Shown here one piece after another: positions 1-11,960 of a stretch of DNA of 64,000 nucleotides (position 1 is its first letter; the number at the start of each line of letters is the position of its first letter). The stretch is taken from NCBI RefSeq assembly GCF_030272615.1, contig NC_081411.1:827008897-827072896 (forward strand), read 5' to 3'. The DNA is from Cryptomeria japonica. Its lineage: Eukaryota; Streptophyta; Pinopsida; Cupressales; Cupressaceae. A program made the position numbers and the translations under genes. The notes beneath the pieces were generated by a model, which saw nothing but the letters and a program-made list of their open reading frames with translations, ran no database searches and had not been told where the DNA came from.

Positions 1-834
1 AGTACTCATTCCTCAGAGTTTGTGCAAGGATGCTTTATAGACTTCTATGATAGATTAAGGGAAAGAGATATAAGATACAACCAACACTTAATATGGTCGG
101 ACAATTGCACCACACAATTCAAGAATGCAAGGATGTTCTATTGGTTGACTAGGATGCATGTGACAAGTGGTGTGCAACATTTTTGGAATTTCATTGAGTT
201 AGGGCATAGAAAGGGAGAGCATGATGGTGTGGGAGCATGTGTGAAAAGAACTCTTACCAGAGAGGAATTGAAGTACGAAGGTGGTGCAATGTTAATAGAT
301 GCAAAAATAATTGTGCAATGGTGTAGCTCTACGATGGGACCAGGTAATGCAGGTAAGTCTATGGTTTCTAGATATTTTTGGTTAATAAGTTAATCTAACA
401 TTGAAAACTATCTAGATTGTTGTACACTTACTGGATCAAGTGACATGCAATCATTTAGAAGTTCAAATGCAACATCACTAGTTATTTATACTAGACATAT
501 TGCATGCTTTTTCTCTTCGTGTATGCATTTTTTGTGGGATGAATGTGAATCAAAAGAGTGGGTTGACCAATAGTCTTGTAGACCTTTGCAAACCCTAGAT
601 ACATTTCAACTTCCTAGAGCACTACAAATGAACCAGATTGAAGCATCAATGGATTTTGACCATGTATCAGACATAGTTGAACCAGGTAAAGGGTTGCAAT
701 TTGCTACAATTTTAAGCTTAATTTATTAGTATTAACTTATGCTGATTTTGGTATTAACTTATATCCTTCTATTAAATGCAATTCATGTATATGTAGCTAT
801 TGCAAATGAGAACAACAAAGTAGGAATAGATTAA
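1..834 (+). pseudogene. 3' end of a spliced gene with DDE-like transposase motifs, family name unknown
   Basis: The reading frame is open from base 1, so the 5' part lies outside the window. I infer three exons, 1-352, 416-685 and 797-834, joined by GT-AG introns that are all phase 1; the last exon ends in TAA at 832-834. Exon 1 contains WSDNCTTQFKN, then GHRKGEHDGVGACVKR and IIVQWCSS. Acidic residues followed by a GHxKGxxDGxGxxxKR block recall the catalytic part of an uncharacterised group of eukaryotic transposase-like proteins; I know the pattern but not an agreed family name. Exon 2 has a Cys-rich stretch (ACFFSSC, then DECES) typical of the C-terminal end of such proteins. One in-frame TAG (571-573), in the position of a Trp, marks this copy as probably dead. 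It points tail to tail at the gene ending at 1865. The splice model is strong, the function is inference. Confidence 0.6.
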
Positions 835-1864
835 TTTTTGTGTCGTTTGGCCATTTTTTCCACTTTGAGCACTCAAGGGAAAATGTCACTACAAGGTGGC
901 TCATAACGATCGAATGTCTTGGGGAGCAAGACAAGGGCACACCTAGCATAAACTTGACCACTTAGATGTGCTCATGCTAAAGGTTCATTTCCATGACAAG
1001 CAAAATAAAAGATGCACTATTTTGCCACCTCTCACTGATAGTTTTTGATGGTTTTTGATGTGACAGAAAAAATCTCACCACAAGAAAATGGAATCGAGTT
1101 GTTCGAAACCGAGATAATATTTTTTAGGAAGTGACAACATGACCCCATTGGTTCACACAGATTGTCCATAAGTGCTTCAACTCTTCTTTTATAGGTGATT
1201 TGGATGAATAGGTGTGTCTCTTACCCTAAGGCCGACTTGTTATGGAATAAAATTTAAATGAAAACCTTACCTAAGCTGACTCATCCTTAGATAAATTACA
1301 AATATGCTTTGTGTGCTCAAATCTTGTCTTAATTGGTTCTTGAAATGATGAACTTCACTCCATAAGCATGAGTTTATGAAATAATAACTTTACTCCAATC
1401 TCTTCATGCACGAAGGACTCAAAGAAAATTCACTCAATCAAAATACACAATATCAACATTACCGGTATCAGTACTTGGGTATACACAATATGAGCAATAG
1501 ATAGTTTAAAAGTATACGCCATATGAGTTACAAGTACTGAACAAATTGGATCACATTTCAAGACATATACACAATGAACAAATTTGATCACATTTCAATA
1601 GCAAATAACTAAGTTTCAGCAATATCATGTTTCATATATATCAATGAACAAATTGGATCGAATATCAAGTTTCATATATATCAAAATGAACAATAATCAT
1701 GTACATATATCAAAAAATGGCATAGATGCCAAATCAATAATAGTTACAAAAATGTGGCATGTGCCATGCCTATCAAAGTCGATATATACATATACAAATG
1801 TCGAATATATAAAAAAATTGGTCCTTCAATGGCCACAACTATAACTATATGTCTCTATCAGTAT
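835..1864. other. Intergenic stretch between two convergent genes, no gene seen
   Basis: About 1 kb without a supported reading frame. Between 1537 and 1690 there are imperfect direct repeats built on a tgaacaaattggatcacat-like phrase and a ttcatatatatcaa phrase. It presumably holds the 3' ends of both converging transcripts. I see no clear polyadenylation signal pair that I would defend. Confidence 0.4.
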
Positions 1865-4699
1865 CTATGACTGTGGCGGATCATCAAAATTGAGCCTCTT
1901 CGAAGTAGTAGATGGCTCTACAGGTGGCTCCACAAGGACAATTCAAATGTCAAGTTAGATATATTTTCTCAATATAACATCAAAATAACTAAATACTGAA
2001 CTCTAAATTGTTTGAAGTTGAAATGTTGATTACCTCATCTCTGTCTTCTACAATTCGGTGAGGCTAATGATCTGTGGGATGTCCTGAAGGAGGCTGTAAC
2101 TGGTAAAACAACATTAATACATGTTAATGTCATATATGTCAAATAACACATAATAACTAAAAATGAATAGACTAAAAAACTAAAGCATACCGGAGCCTCA
2201 GATGGATGTGTTGTGGTCGTAGGAGGCAAAGTCACAGATGAATTAGTTACGACCATTTCCTATATCCATGGTGAGTGATCCAAAAGGAGTTAACTAGACG
2301 GTTTCAACTCCGTTGTACACTTAGTGAAAAGGAGTTAATCTAAGACAGACATACCTTTTGCCTTGGCCATGTTGGATCCCATAATATACATGTAGGACTT
2401 CTACTGAAATGGAATGGCAGAATAATAGTAGGAAGTTTGGAAGGGGCACGTAATAGTTTAAAGACAATCACACAAGTTAATAACCCAAAGTTATTGACAA
2501 ACTAGATAAAACAAATATTTTTAACATATGTAGAAAAAATGCACACCGAAGCCTCGTATAGTTCTCCTATAACCTTAGGAGGCCTAGTCGAATCTATTGC
2601 AGCTATTACCATTTCCTATATCAAAAATGATAACACATGATATAGACATAAAAGGATTTAGTTATTTTGAACAAGCAAGAATGCAATCCAAAGTGAATAT
2701 GAAGATATCACCTCTTCCCTTTGCTAAACCTCATCGACATCAGGTGCATTCATTAATTCTGTAAACCCCATATGTTTTTGTATATAGAAAAAATAAATTA
2801 AGTGCATTTATCAATATCTACATATACATGTTTAATCATAATACATTTCAACAATTGAATTTAAATTGTAGTGAATTACCTTCTATCGTTTGGGTGTCTA
2901 AGAGGATATCTTTTTCTGCCTTGGAGTGCTAGAGGATGACTTTCTCACATGAGATGTCCTCGAGGCAGGTGGGGTAAACTAATGGGAAAAAATTAACATA
3001 AGGGAAAAGAGCATGTGTTTAATATATCACTTCAGTCAAAAATATATAAATCTAAATGGTACCCGCATAGCTATCTTGGCCAAAGTCAATGGCTGAAAGT
3101 GTGATATCATCAAGTTGGGACATCTTAGCCACTGATAATCCCTACAAAATATCAAGTAATGATACATATAATTAACAAAATATATTTTGAATCCAAAGTA
3201 TTATTATATTTTTAACAAATTTACAAATCTTTACCTCTGGTGGCGAAACTACTCGTGACCATGGAGTCAACTGAACAGTATGTGGTGTACTCCCACCACC
3301 TATTGCACCCTACAATGCATTTTATTTATATGTCACTTTAAATTGTTCTAAAAATAAAAATTCATTTCTTTTTATAAGATTTAGTCACCTAATTGATAAC
3401 ATGTCATAAACAGAATTAAATGCACCTGTGTCTGATAGAGAGGGTACAACATATTGAGCAATTCGTTGGTGAGGGCCACATCCTTTGCAGAGGAAGAATG
3501 GTATCTACTCCTGCAACATGTACACAAATGAGATGTCCCACCATCCTCGTCTATGTCAGTGTCTACACCAAAACATACACCCTGGCAAGTGAGGCACATA
3601 TGTTGAACGGGCTGGCTCATGCCAAATGATGCATGAGGTGTTGCCAATGAAGGAGGTGTCACTGAGGAAGGAGGTGTTGTTGATGAAGGAGGTGTCACTG
3701 ATGAAGGAGGTGTTGTAGGTTTTGGTACATCCTCTGCTCCGACTAGCTGTGTGCCATGCTGAACAATGACATTAGTCAATGATGCAGCTGCCTGAAGAGT
3801 CTGTAATTCCATAAACTCCTTCAAGGATATAGGAACATTGACATGAACCATGGGTTTAGGAGCTTTACGCCTCCTATGTTGTGGGTCTACCACCATATGG
3901 GCCCTAGGTCTATCATGCGCAAAGCCTCTCCCTCTACCCTAAAATTGTCGGATGTCAAAGTAATTCGGCTTCTCAACGAGGATAAACTCACAATACAACT
4001 TTCTCAAAAAATATAGAGGCACCTCCCAATTATTACAAGGTGGTTGGTCAAATACCATATACCACCTATCCCAAAAAGCTTCTTTCAACCTACATGAACA
4101 CACCAATATATAGAAAACTGAGTCGTATTTAGTTCTAGGTTGTTACTGGTAACAGGATCAGTGAAAAGAGCACATATGTTAGCTTTACCTATGCCCTTTT
4201 TCTTCACTTGATCATATGACAACCCATCCACATAAAATGTTCGACATCTATCCCTTCATGAACCCCATTTCATAACCTCCCTAGATACCTCATTTGCACT
4301 ATTAGCCATTATTTCTAGTGTTCTGGCAAGGATTGAGTGGTGCTCAAGCCTAGAGGTCCTCAACCTATTCACCAATATAGAAATTTGGGCACTATTTTGT
4401 GTAAGGCGATTGATGAGATCCCCTTGTGTGGAATCTACATGATCTAATGGAGGACATGGAGGGTTTTCGGGTGATGGTGGTTGTTGAGAAGCAGCATTTT
4501 CAAGATTTTGAGGGTTTTCTTGTGTTGCTTGTGTAGGAGGAGGTCTTTGTTGTCTATTTCATTTTTGAGAATTGCTTGAAGAATCTGACATCAAATTAAT
4601 AAAAACAAAACTTAAATCAATTAAAAAACCCTAATTTAATTAAAATGTAAAGAAAAATAATCAAACAAATCAAATCTTACCTGTTTGATGGGGTGCCAT
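1865..4699 (-). pseudogene. Unidentified gene of about eleven exons, Pro/Thr-rich, with CxxC pairs
   Basis: Start ATG is 4697-4699 (MAPHQT). Exons I infer, in transcript order: 4699-4681, 4584-4189, about 4089-3426, 3309-3235, 3141-3063, about 2978-2880, 2758-2712, 2615-2547, 2259-2191, 2099-2034 and a last one ending in TAG at 1867-1865 (ending KRLNFDDPPQS). Exons at 3309, 2615, 2259 and 2099 are 75, 69, 69 and 66 nt, all phase 0, with GT and AG at the edges, which chance would not give. The protein starts Gln/Pro-rich, then has a Leu-rich helix region and a block MKWGS..RDRCRTFYVDGLS, then a Trp-rich part (EAFWDRWYMVFDQPP), a basic RRRK patch, TPPSS repeats (3660-3720) and a possible zinc site (CLTCQGVC ... 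LCTCC). Stops follow QK, KWGS and DIRQF. The junctions before exons 3, 6 and 11 do not fit cleanly. I do not recognise the family; a DNA-binding partner of the convergent gene is only a guess. Confidence 0.5.
2191..2615 (-). repeat. Tandem duplicated 69-nt exon
   Basis: Two exons of the minus-strand gene, 2615-2547 and 2259-2191, have the same length (69 nt), same phase (0), the same acceptor context (gatatag then gaaatggt) and both begin Glu-Met-Val. Their 3' halves have diverged (RPPKVIGELYEAS against LPPTTTTHPSEAP). This looks like an internal exon duplication. Confidence 0.5.
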
Positions 4700-4740
4700 T
4701 GTTGAAAATTGCTCTTGATGTTGGGAAAATAAAAAATAGC

Positions 4741-4975
4741 TACAAACCCGTGCGGGTTCTATGAAAATGGCCGGAACCCGTGGCCTACACAAAAGAAATA
4801 TGTTTCCAAAAACCCATACGAGTTTTGAGAAATTTTAAATTTTTTTATTTAAAAAAAATGTTCCTCAAAACCCATACGAGTTTTGAGGAACTTTTGGTTT
4901 TTTACATTGTTTTTCTCTAGGCTTGGTGTTACCAAGCCTAGCACATTTTTTAAATTTTAGAACTCGCACGGGTTA
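4741..4975. repeat. Cluster of short palindromes, possible subterminal repeats
   Basis: A 14-bp motif of the form AAC(C/T)CGYRCGGGTT occurs at 4745-4758 and 4961-4974, a half copy near 4774-4781, and a related aaacccatacgagttt at about 4809-4824 and 4867-4883. Two are set in longer hairpins: 4861-4890 has perfect 11-bp arms (ttcctcaaaac / gttttgaggaa), and 4917-4941 has perfect 10-bp arms (ctaggcttgg / ccaagcctag) around a 5-nt loop. They lie directly upstream of the minus-strand gene start at 4699. Such clusters are typical of subterminal transposase-binding arrays in plant CACTA elements, but I find no clear CACTA terminus here. Confidence 0.5.
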
Positions 4976-5037
4976 TGAAAAATTTTGTTTTTTTTGGCAT
5001 GTGGCCACTTTTCTGTTCACCATCTTGGTGCACTTAC

Positions 5038-5200
5038 CCATGTATATATACATATATATACATATATATATACAAACACATATATACATATATACATATA
5101 TATGTATGTATATACATATATATATGTATATATATGTGTATCTATATGTATATATATGTATATACATACATACAGTATATATATGTATGTATGTGTGTGT

Positions 5201-5248
<48 letters not shown>

Positions 5249-5575
5249 GTATATCCTATCCGGAAGCAGCTCCCCACACCCTCGATTTCTTGTTTGGCTA
5301 GATGGACCATCCTCCCTCAAATTAAATGGGCTCCTGCAATAGGGTGGAATGTATATGTATATGTATGTATATATATATATATATATGTACATATATACAT
5401 ATATATATATATACACATATACATATATATGTACATATATATATGTATATATGTATATATATATATATACATATATTATGTATGTATCTATATATGTGTA
5501 TATATCTATGTATATATATGTGTACTTGTATACAAATGTGTATATAGATAGATAGATATATACATATACACTTAT
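5038..5575. repeat. Compound TA/CATA/CA microsatellite with a unique insert
   Basis: Two stretches of mixed (TATACA)n and (TATG)n, 5038-5255 and 5347-5575, with a pure (CA)n core at about 5205-5239. A roughly 90-bp non-repetitive block (5256-5346) separates them. Long reading frames across it in every frame are artefacts of the repeat. Confidence 0.9.
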
Positions 5576-5589
5576 AAACCGACACCCTT

Positions 5590-6440
5590 GGTCTCCACCC
5601 AACCTAATTTTGAAATTGTTGTTGAAGTAGGATCGACCATTGGGATCAATTGTCGGATAATAGGTTCTGAAATCGAAGAAATTCAAAATAGATCCATATG
5701 CATACATACATACATGTATTTTAAGGTTTCAAATTTTGAGTTTGAGAAATATAGATGTGGTTATTATATATAGATTTGTTTTTCAAAATAAAATTTGCTT
5801 TATTTTACCGAATTATGGATGATTTAGAGATCCAGATTTACAAGTTTGATGTTAATTTTGGGAGTTGCTTAAAATGCATTAAAGAGGTGGTTTAGGGATC
5901 CAGATCTATGGGTTTGATGTTGTTTTGAAAGTTTCTTTAAAATGCATTAAAGAATTTCATTATGTAGAATTGGTGTGGGTTCTGGGGAAAGTAAAATAGG
6001 AAATTATTTTTTTAAAATAATATTTTAAAATTGTGGACATGTTGATTAATCTTTTTAGAGTAACAAGTTAATTTTTTTATTGGTGAGTAAAGTTTATAAT
6101 TATTTTATTAAAAAGTATATTTTGAATTTTAAACATAATTTCTTTTAATTTCTTTGTTTTATATTTTTTATCTTTTATTTTAGACTTTTTATCTATAAAT
6201 TTTTACTACTTTTAAAAAATTTATATTATTCAAATAATAAAAATAATATATTGATAGTTAATTATATATTTAATTTTTCAAAATATATACATAGGTAAAT
6301 AATAGTAAGTTTTTAATAATTACTACCATTCATATATAGGTTGAATTAAACAAATAAATAATTTGTCTTTGTATTATATTGATTCTTCTCATTTAAAATG
6401 GCATTAAGGGTGTTTGATATTAACAAGTTTCAAATGCAAT
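5590..6440. other. AT-rich sequence, nothing recognised
   Basis: Strongly AT-rich with no frame I can support. A short imperfect direct repeat around 'gagatccagatttacaagtttgatgtt' style phrases occurs at about 5826 and 5896. Confidence 0.5.
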
Positions 6441-6830
6441 ATTTTTGGGATTCTCTCCTCTCCCTATCTCTCTCTCCCTATGTCCCCTCTTCTCTCTCTC
6501 TCTCACTCCCTCCCCCTCTTCTCTCTCTTTCTCCCTTTATCTCTTCCCCTTTATTTGTCCACATCTCCTTACCTCGCTCTCCTCCCTCCATCTGAATATA
6601 TTTATCTCTTCCAACTCTATCCATCCCTTTCTCCCCTCTCTCTTTATCTGTCTCTCGTATCCGTATCTCTCTCCTTCAACTTCACCTCTATCTTCCTATT
6701 TATTTCTATTCCCTAGAGTTATCTCCTTATCCCCCTATCTCACCCTTTCTCTACTTATCCATCTTCATATTCATCGCTCTATTCCTCTCTCTCCCTCTCT
6801 TGCTATTGCAAGCATAACATGGCTACAAGG
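6441..6830. repeat. Pyrimidine-rich low-complexity tract
   Basis: Nearly all C and T on this strand, built from ctctctcc, tatctctctc and similar words, broken by short ordinary sequence. Reading frames here encode only Ser/Leu/Pro and are not genes. Confidence 0.85.
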
Positions 6831-6840
6831 TAAAGGAACC

Positions 6841-7139
6841 TAATTATCTTCCTTATTGAAATTATTTGCTTCAATCATGCTTGGATCCATGTAAGTGGAT
6901 GCATAGTCAATTTGAAGCAATGAATTATGCATTGAGACCTTTGTTACACAAACAACATAGTAATAAATATAATCAAAATCTATAAGAATACCATTCAAAA
7001 TCAAATGAGAACTTAGGATAATATCTTAACCAATACAGCTAGTTAACATGCTTTGGAATGAAAATCCATAAAAAAATTAGTCACACACCTCATCAAAATA
7101 CCGATTATACACCTCATTAAAATCTAGCATAGACACCTT
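6841..7139. other. Unremarkable spacer
   Basis: About 300 bases of AT-rich single-copy-looking sequence. No frame, repeat or signal recognised. Confidence 0.4.
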
Positions 7140-7422
<283 letters not shown>

Positions 7423-7431
7423 TTCATAAAA

Positions 7432-7800
7432 ATGTGTCATTGGCATGAAAAGGTTGTCCAAACCTTCGGGTTGGATGCCCAAGGCAAATCCAACACAAAG
7501 GGTTGGTATTCTCCATTGAAAAATATTTGGCAAGCACCAAATATGACACTCACCCTATTTGGTGCTCACCAAATTCAATTTTTTGAATTTTTATGTTTGG
7601 CTCTTGCCAAATTCAAAATTTTGAATTTTCACGTTTGGTGCTCACCAACTGTGAAAAGTCAATTTTTTGCATTTCGCGAGCACTGAATTGGTACACACCA
7701 AATGTTTTGCATTGTCCAACTTGAAGGTTTTGTGAATGTGCAAATTTCTAATTTGGGGACAAGTTATACCGACCCCCAAAGGAGAATATATATATGAAAT
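7432..7800. other. Short imperfect direct repeats on a ggtgctcaccaaattc phrase
   Basis: Three or four degenerate copies of a phrase like tttggtgctcaccaaattc followed by aattttttgaattttt lie between 7525 and 7710. No protein similarity seen. Confidence 0.45.
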
Positions 7801-7813
7801 ATAATATTTAAAT

Positions 7814-7866
7814 ATAAGTCACATTTCAATATGTCTTTGAAAAGGACATATTGAAATGTGACTTAT
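7814..7866. repeat. Foldback with perfect 22-bp arms
   Basis: 7814-7835 is the exact reverse complement of 7845-7866, around a 9-nt loop (7836-7844). Pairing continues outward with mismatches for roughly 18 bases each side (aatataatatttaaat-like against aatataacttaaagt-like). It could be a small foldback element or MITE remnant; no target duplication identified. Confidence 0.8.
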
Positions 7867-8030
7867 ACTTTAAGTTATATTTTGAATGTATATATTGGAA
7901 GGATGTTTGAGAGTGGTTTCAGCTCTATAGGAGTTATAATGTATATTCTATTTTTTAGAGGATTATATCAGACTGTCAAATTTCAGTAATCAACATGTCA
8001 AATTTCAATTAGCAACATGCTCCTATTAGC

Positions 8031-9075
8031 ATTCTTTATCTCTATATCTCGCTCTCTTTATCTTCCCCAAACTCTAGAACTATCTCTCTCCTTCTCTTAT
8101 CTCTCTCAATTATCTCTCCCCTCTCTAGGTAAAGCCCACCCTCTCTACCTTTAATTCCTTCCTTAACCCCATTTCTATCCTTGACTCATTCCCTTTCTCT
8201 TCTTCTCTATCATTCTCTTATTATTTATTTCTCATCCCTCTCCATTTTCTTGGTTAGTACCTATCCCTTCTATCTTCTCTCTCTCCATATCTAGGTATCA
8301 CCCTCCCTCCCTATATTATTACCCACCTCTCTCTCCTCCTCTAGGTTTCTCACCTATCTAATTGTCTACCCTCTAGTTCTCTCCCTCTATCTCCACCTTT
8401 CTCTCCCTTCCCCCTTACCCCTATCCATTTATGAACTTTCTCCCTCTTTTCTCTCTCTCTCCAAACATATCTATCTCCTCATTCCCTAGGTCTTTTAATC
8501 CCTCCATGTCTACCTCTCCATCCATGCCCTCTTACTCATCTCTTTTCTCTTTTATCTATTCCCTCTCTCCATTTTCTAGGTCGTCACCTCTCCCTCCTAC
8601 TTTCTCTGACCTCCCTCTCAAGTTTCTAGGTTTCTCCCTCATTCCTTCTCCATATCTATATCTCTCTATCCATGTCTCATTAGGCACCTATCTCTATGCC
8701 CCTTTATCTATCTCTCCCCTCTCTCTCCCATTTAGGTATTTAACCTCTCTCTCACCCTCTAGATATCTCATCTCTTTGTCTATCCCCTCTCTAGTTCTCT
8801 CCCTTCCTCTCCACCTCTCTCTCTCCATCACATCTTACCCATCTCCCTTTATGAATTCTCTCCTTCACTTATCTCTCCCATCACCTCTTTATCTTCCATA
8901 TTTCTAGACCTGTTACTCTCCCTCTCTTCTCTTTATTTCTTCTCTATCTCCTCTTTCTAGGTCTCTTCTATACTCTCTCCCTCTCTCTCTCACATTCCCT
9001 CCTTATCTCCATATCTATCCTTCCCTCACTCCATCTCACTTCTCCTCCTATTGTTTCTCTCCACTCTCTCTTTGC
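8031..9075. repeat. Pyrimidine-rich minisatellite-like tract with ctaggt words
   Basis: Over 1 kb made almost only of C and T, with irregularly spaced ctaggt or ctaggtttctc words (for example near 8126, 8293, 8342, 8486, 8576, 8627 and 8957). On the minus strand it reads as purine-rich with ACCTAG. The spacing is irregular, so I call it degenerate rather than a clean tandem array. The frame at 8431-8907 is a by-product. Confidence 0.75.
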
Positions 9076-9646
9076 AACCCTAAGGGAGGTCTCACTAACT
9101 TACAACATGAATCAGATTGCAATCCAGAAGAAATGAATTGCAATGATAACATCTACAAATGCTTGATGACAGTTCCAGTTAAGCACAATTGTATGCCCCG
9201 CAAAACCAATCTCACCTCAACACTTCATTGAATAATATATTCCTTGTTAGTACATTCACCTCTCTCTAACAATGTAGACACAATACCGACACCAAAACTA
9301 AGTGAATAACTCACCTATATATACAATTCATCAACCTTGATATCAAGGTTGACTAAACCCTCAACCCTCAACTCAAAAAATTACACTACATGATACAAAG
9401 ATCGATCACTGGACCAATATAATGATTTACATTACATATCATGGACCTAAATCAAATTCTCAAATGATGTCATCCACTGAAAATCATGCCAAGATCAACC
9501 GCAACACGCTACACCATTAGAAATACCGCATAACACGAAAATCAATACCGGTTGATGGAAACCACCAAAAAAATGCACAATGATCAATGTGGATAGCCAA
9601 AACAAATAGGACATGCCTAGGAAATACCAATAAGCATGCTAGAATC
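9076..9646. other. Left flank of the R1 insertion, no gene seen
   Basis: Non-coding sequence with several accgg words, as in the nearby copia LTRs. It may be an older LTR fragment that R1 split from the sequence resuming at 18206. The five bases before R1 are gaatc. Confidence 0.4.
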
Positions 9647-11333
9647 TGTTGGCATTGTGTTGTCATTGATGTCAACTGGTATGGGATGACTACCGGTATG
9701 AGAGGTATGTGCAACATTGTCATGAAGGAGTACAAAATGAGATATCTTTGATATCACCTTGTGTTGCAGAACACCGGTAAGGTAAAGAAGAGAATGTCAT
9801 TTAGAGGAATGACCACTAGGGTCACCGGCACACAAGTTAGTGCCTGACTTGTATGGATGAGATGGATAGATTGCTGCTACAGTGCATCACCGATAAGGAA
9901 AGGATGTCAACTGGTAAGTGATGTGTTGACATGGAGAAGTTAGATCAATCAAGTGAGTGGTTGTCAGCCAACAAAGCTCATGATTGGTGTACAAGATGGA
10001 TGGCCAAAGTGCTTGACTTGTTATTTGTGGTAAAGAGGCAGAATGTTACCTAAATCACATCAACACCAGAGGAGAAGAATGAACAGGTCACCAAGTATGT
10101 TGTAAGTTTGCAGAACAACAAAAATCCCATCAGATGAAGATGCAGTCACCATGAGAAGAGATGACTGACAGTGAAAGTGTCAACACCAGATCACATGTGC
10201 CTATTTAAAGATGTTCTGCATAAATAGGGAAGTCACATGAGTGCATTGTAGGATGCAAAGGACAAGGTATCCCTCCAATGGTAAGTGGAACTTATCTCCT
10301 ATCATGCATAGTGTGCATCATAATTCAGTGAGATAAGGAAGATGAGGTGAAGGAACATGTTTGAAGGTTCACACCGAACGTACCGATGAATTAAAGGAAT
10401 GCCTCGAGTGCATGAAATTAGGGATATGCATGGGACTGACTGAGAAGGCATGTTGAGTTTCCTGGACAAGTGAAGGACTGATGAGTTTGTCATCTTGACA
10501 AACTGGATGAGTTGATATTCAGTCTGATGATGAAGGTAGAGTGGTGTAGCTAAATATAGAGAATAAAATCGGCATACAGATGACTTAGATGGAAACCATT
10601 GAAGGTTGATGACATGTTGTCATCAGGATGGTTACTGGTAAGCTTGAGAACTGGTAAGGAAGCAAAGAGGCTAAGAGTTGTGACTCCCATTTGATGGAGA
10701 TGAACATGCTATGGATAGACATGTCTGGTATGCCGACTAAGGATTTCCACCAGTAGTTGAGCAAAGAGAAGACATGAGAAGTTAACCAGTATAATGTGAG
10801 ATGCCGATAGGGTTAGTAAACTGGCAGGAAATAGGAATCGGTGATCCTATCTGGACCGACATGAAGATCCAATCTAGCAGGTGGTCAACATGGATGCCAT
10901 GTGGATTCAAGGTGGCAAACTTGCATGCAATGGTTGATGGAGTGTGCCCGACAAGGTTGATGCAAAGTTAATCGACATTAATGGTACATCCCACAAATCG
11001 TGGGATGTGTTAAAGAGCCATTGCAGAGGTTTGTGACTTGAGGTCTAGAGCACAAAAAAGAGCTAGCTCAGAATGATTGAGGAGATCGAGGTAGATGAAA
11101 GAAACCACAAGACCAATCTTGGTGTTTCACCAAGAGATTAGCCGATAGGGTAAAAAGAGAATTGCCAAAGATAGATGGCGTGATCAAGTAGGCATGTTAA
11201 TGGCGGTGATGACAATATAGCTGTTTGGGTGATCAGATCATACATGATCTGATTTAATTTGGTTTTCCTTGAGGATGATGAGGAAACCCTAACTGCCCAT
11301 GTTTTTGAATTGGCTTTTAGCGGGAAAACCAGG

Positions 11334-11343
11334 TTATAAATAT
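11334..11343 (+). promoter_or_regulatory. R1 LTR TATA box
   Basis: ttataaatat, preserved in the 3' LTR at 17299-17308. Its place about 890 bp before the LTR end suggests the U3/R boundary lies shortly after it. Use is inferred. Confidence 0.6.
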
Positions 11344-11827
11344 GCAGGCCAAAGACATTGTTGAATGTTGCTGAAAAGAAGAAGAGAGTGTTGTTGCAAA
11401 GTGATTGAGTGTTACTTCTGTATGTGAGAGGAAATTAGTCAAGTGCTCAAAGATTATCTAAGGAGTGACTGAGTGTGAGGGAAAACTAGGTTGAAGTGTT
11501 CAACCGGTAGCAGTTCAGAATCAGTAGTGTCCATACCGACATAGCATAAGTAGAGAAGGAGCAGAGAAGGAAGACATAGAACTGACAGTATATAGTATTG
11601 ATGAAGAGAAGAGCATTAAGGAGGAGATCCAGTAGACCAGAAGAAGAGTAGAGGTGAACCAATAGAGTTTATCGGCAATGAAGCAGCAGATGAGAGAAGT
11701 AGAAGAGTGAACCGGTATAGAAGAGAAGGTGTCTCACCGAAAGAGTAAGGTGTATGAGATGGTTACAAGATTCACTTGTAATAGTATTGTTAATCTTGTA
11801 TTTGATGTTATCTTTGAGATCACTGAG

Positions 11828-11960
11828 TTGTAGCCCATAAATATGTTAGGTGTTGGTACTCCTTGGGTTGGTGCCCTAAATCAGGGGTTGGAGATCCTTT
11901 GGGTTGTAGCCCATAAACAAGTTAGGGGTTGTAGCTCCTTGGGTTGGTGCTCTAAACATT
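11828..11960 (+). repeat. Internal tandem repeat in the R1 LTR
   Basis: Degenerate units of the form gttgtagcccataaa...gttaggggttg...ccttgggttggtg, about 60 bp each and slightly over two copies. The same structure is in the 3' LTR at about 17800-17935. Confidence 0.65.

Noticed and set aside
885-900. cactacaagg as a CACTA terminus for the left gene
   Set aside because: No matching inverted end was found near 4900-5000 and no target duplication, so the match is likely chance.
4923-5707. Long open frames on both strands across the TA/CA repeat
   Set aside because: They encode only Tyr, Ile, Thr, His, Val and Cys periodic strings, and appear in all frames because the repeat lacks stops.
8431-8907. 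158-codon Ser/Leu/Pro frame
   Set aside because: Lies wholly in a pyrimidine-rich tract; composition explains it.
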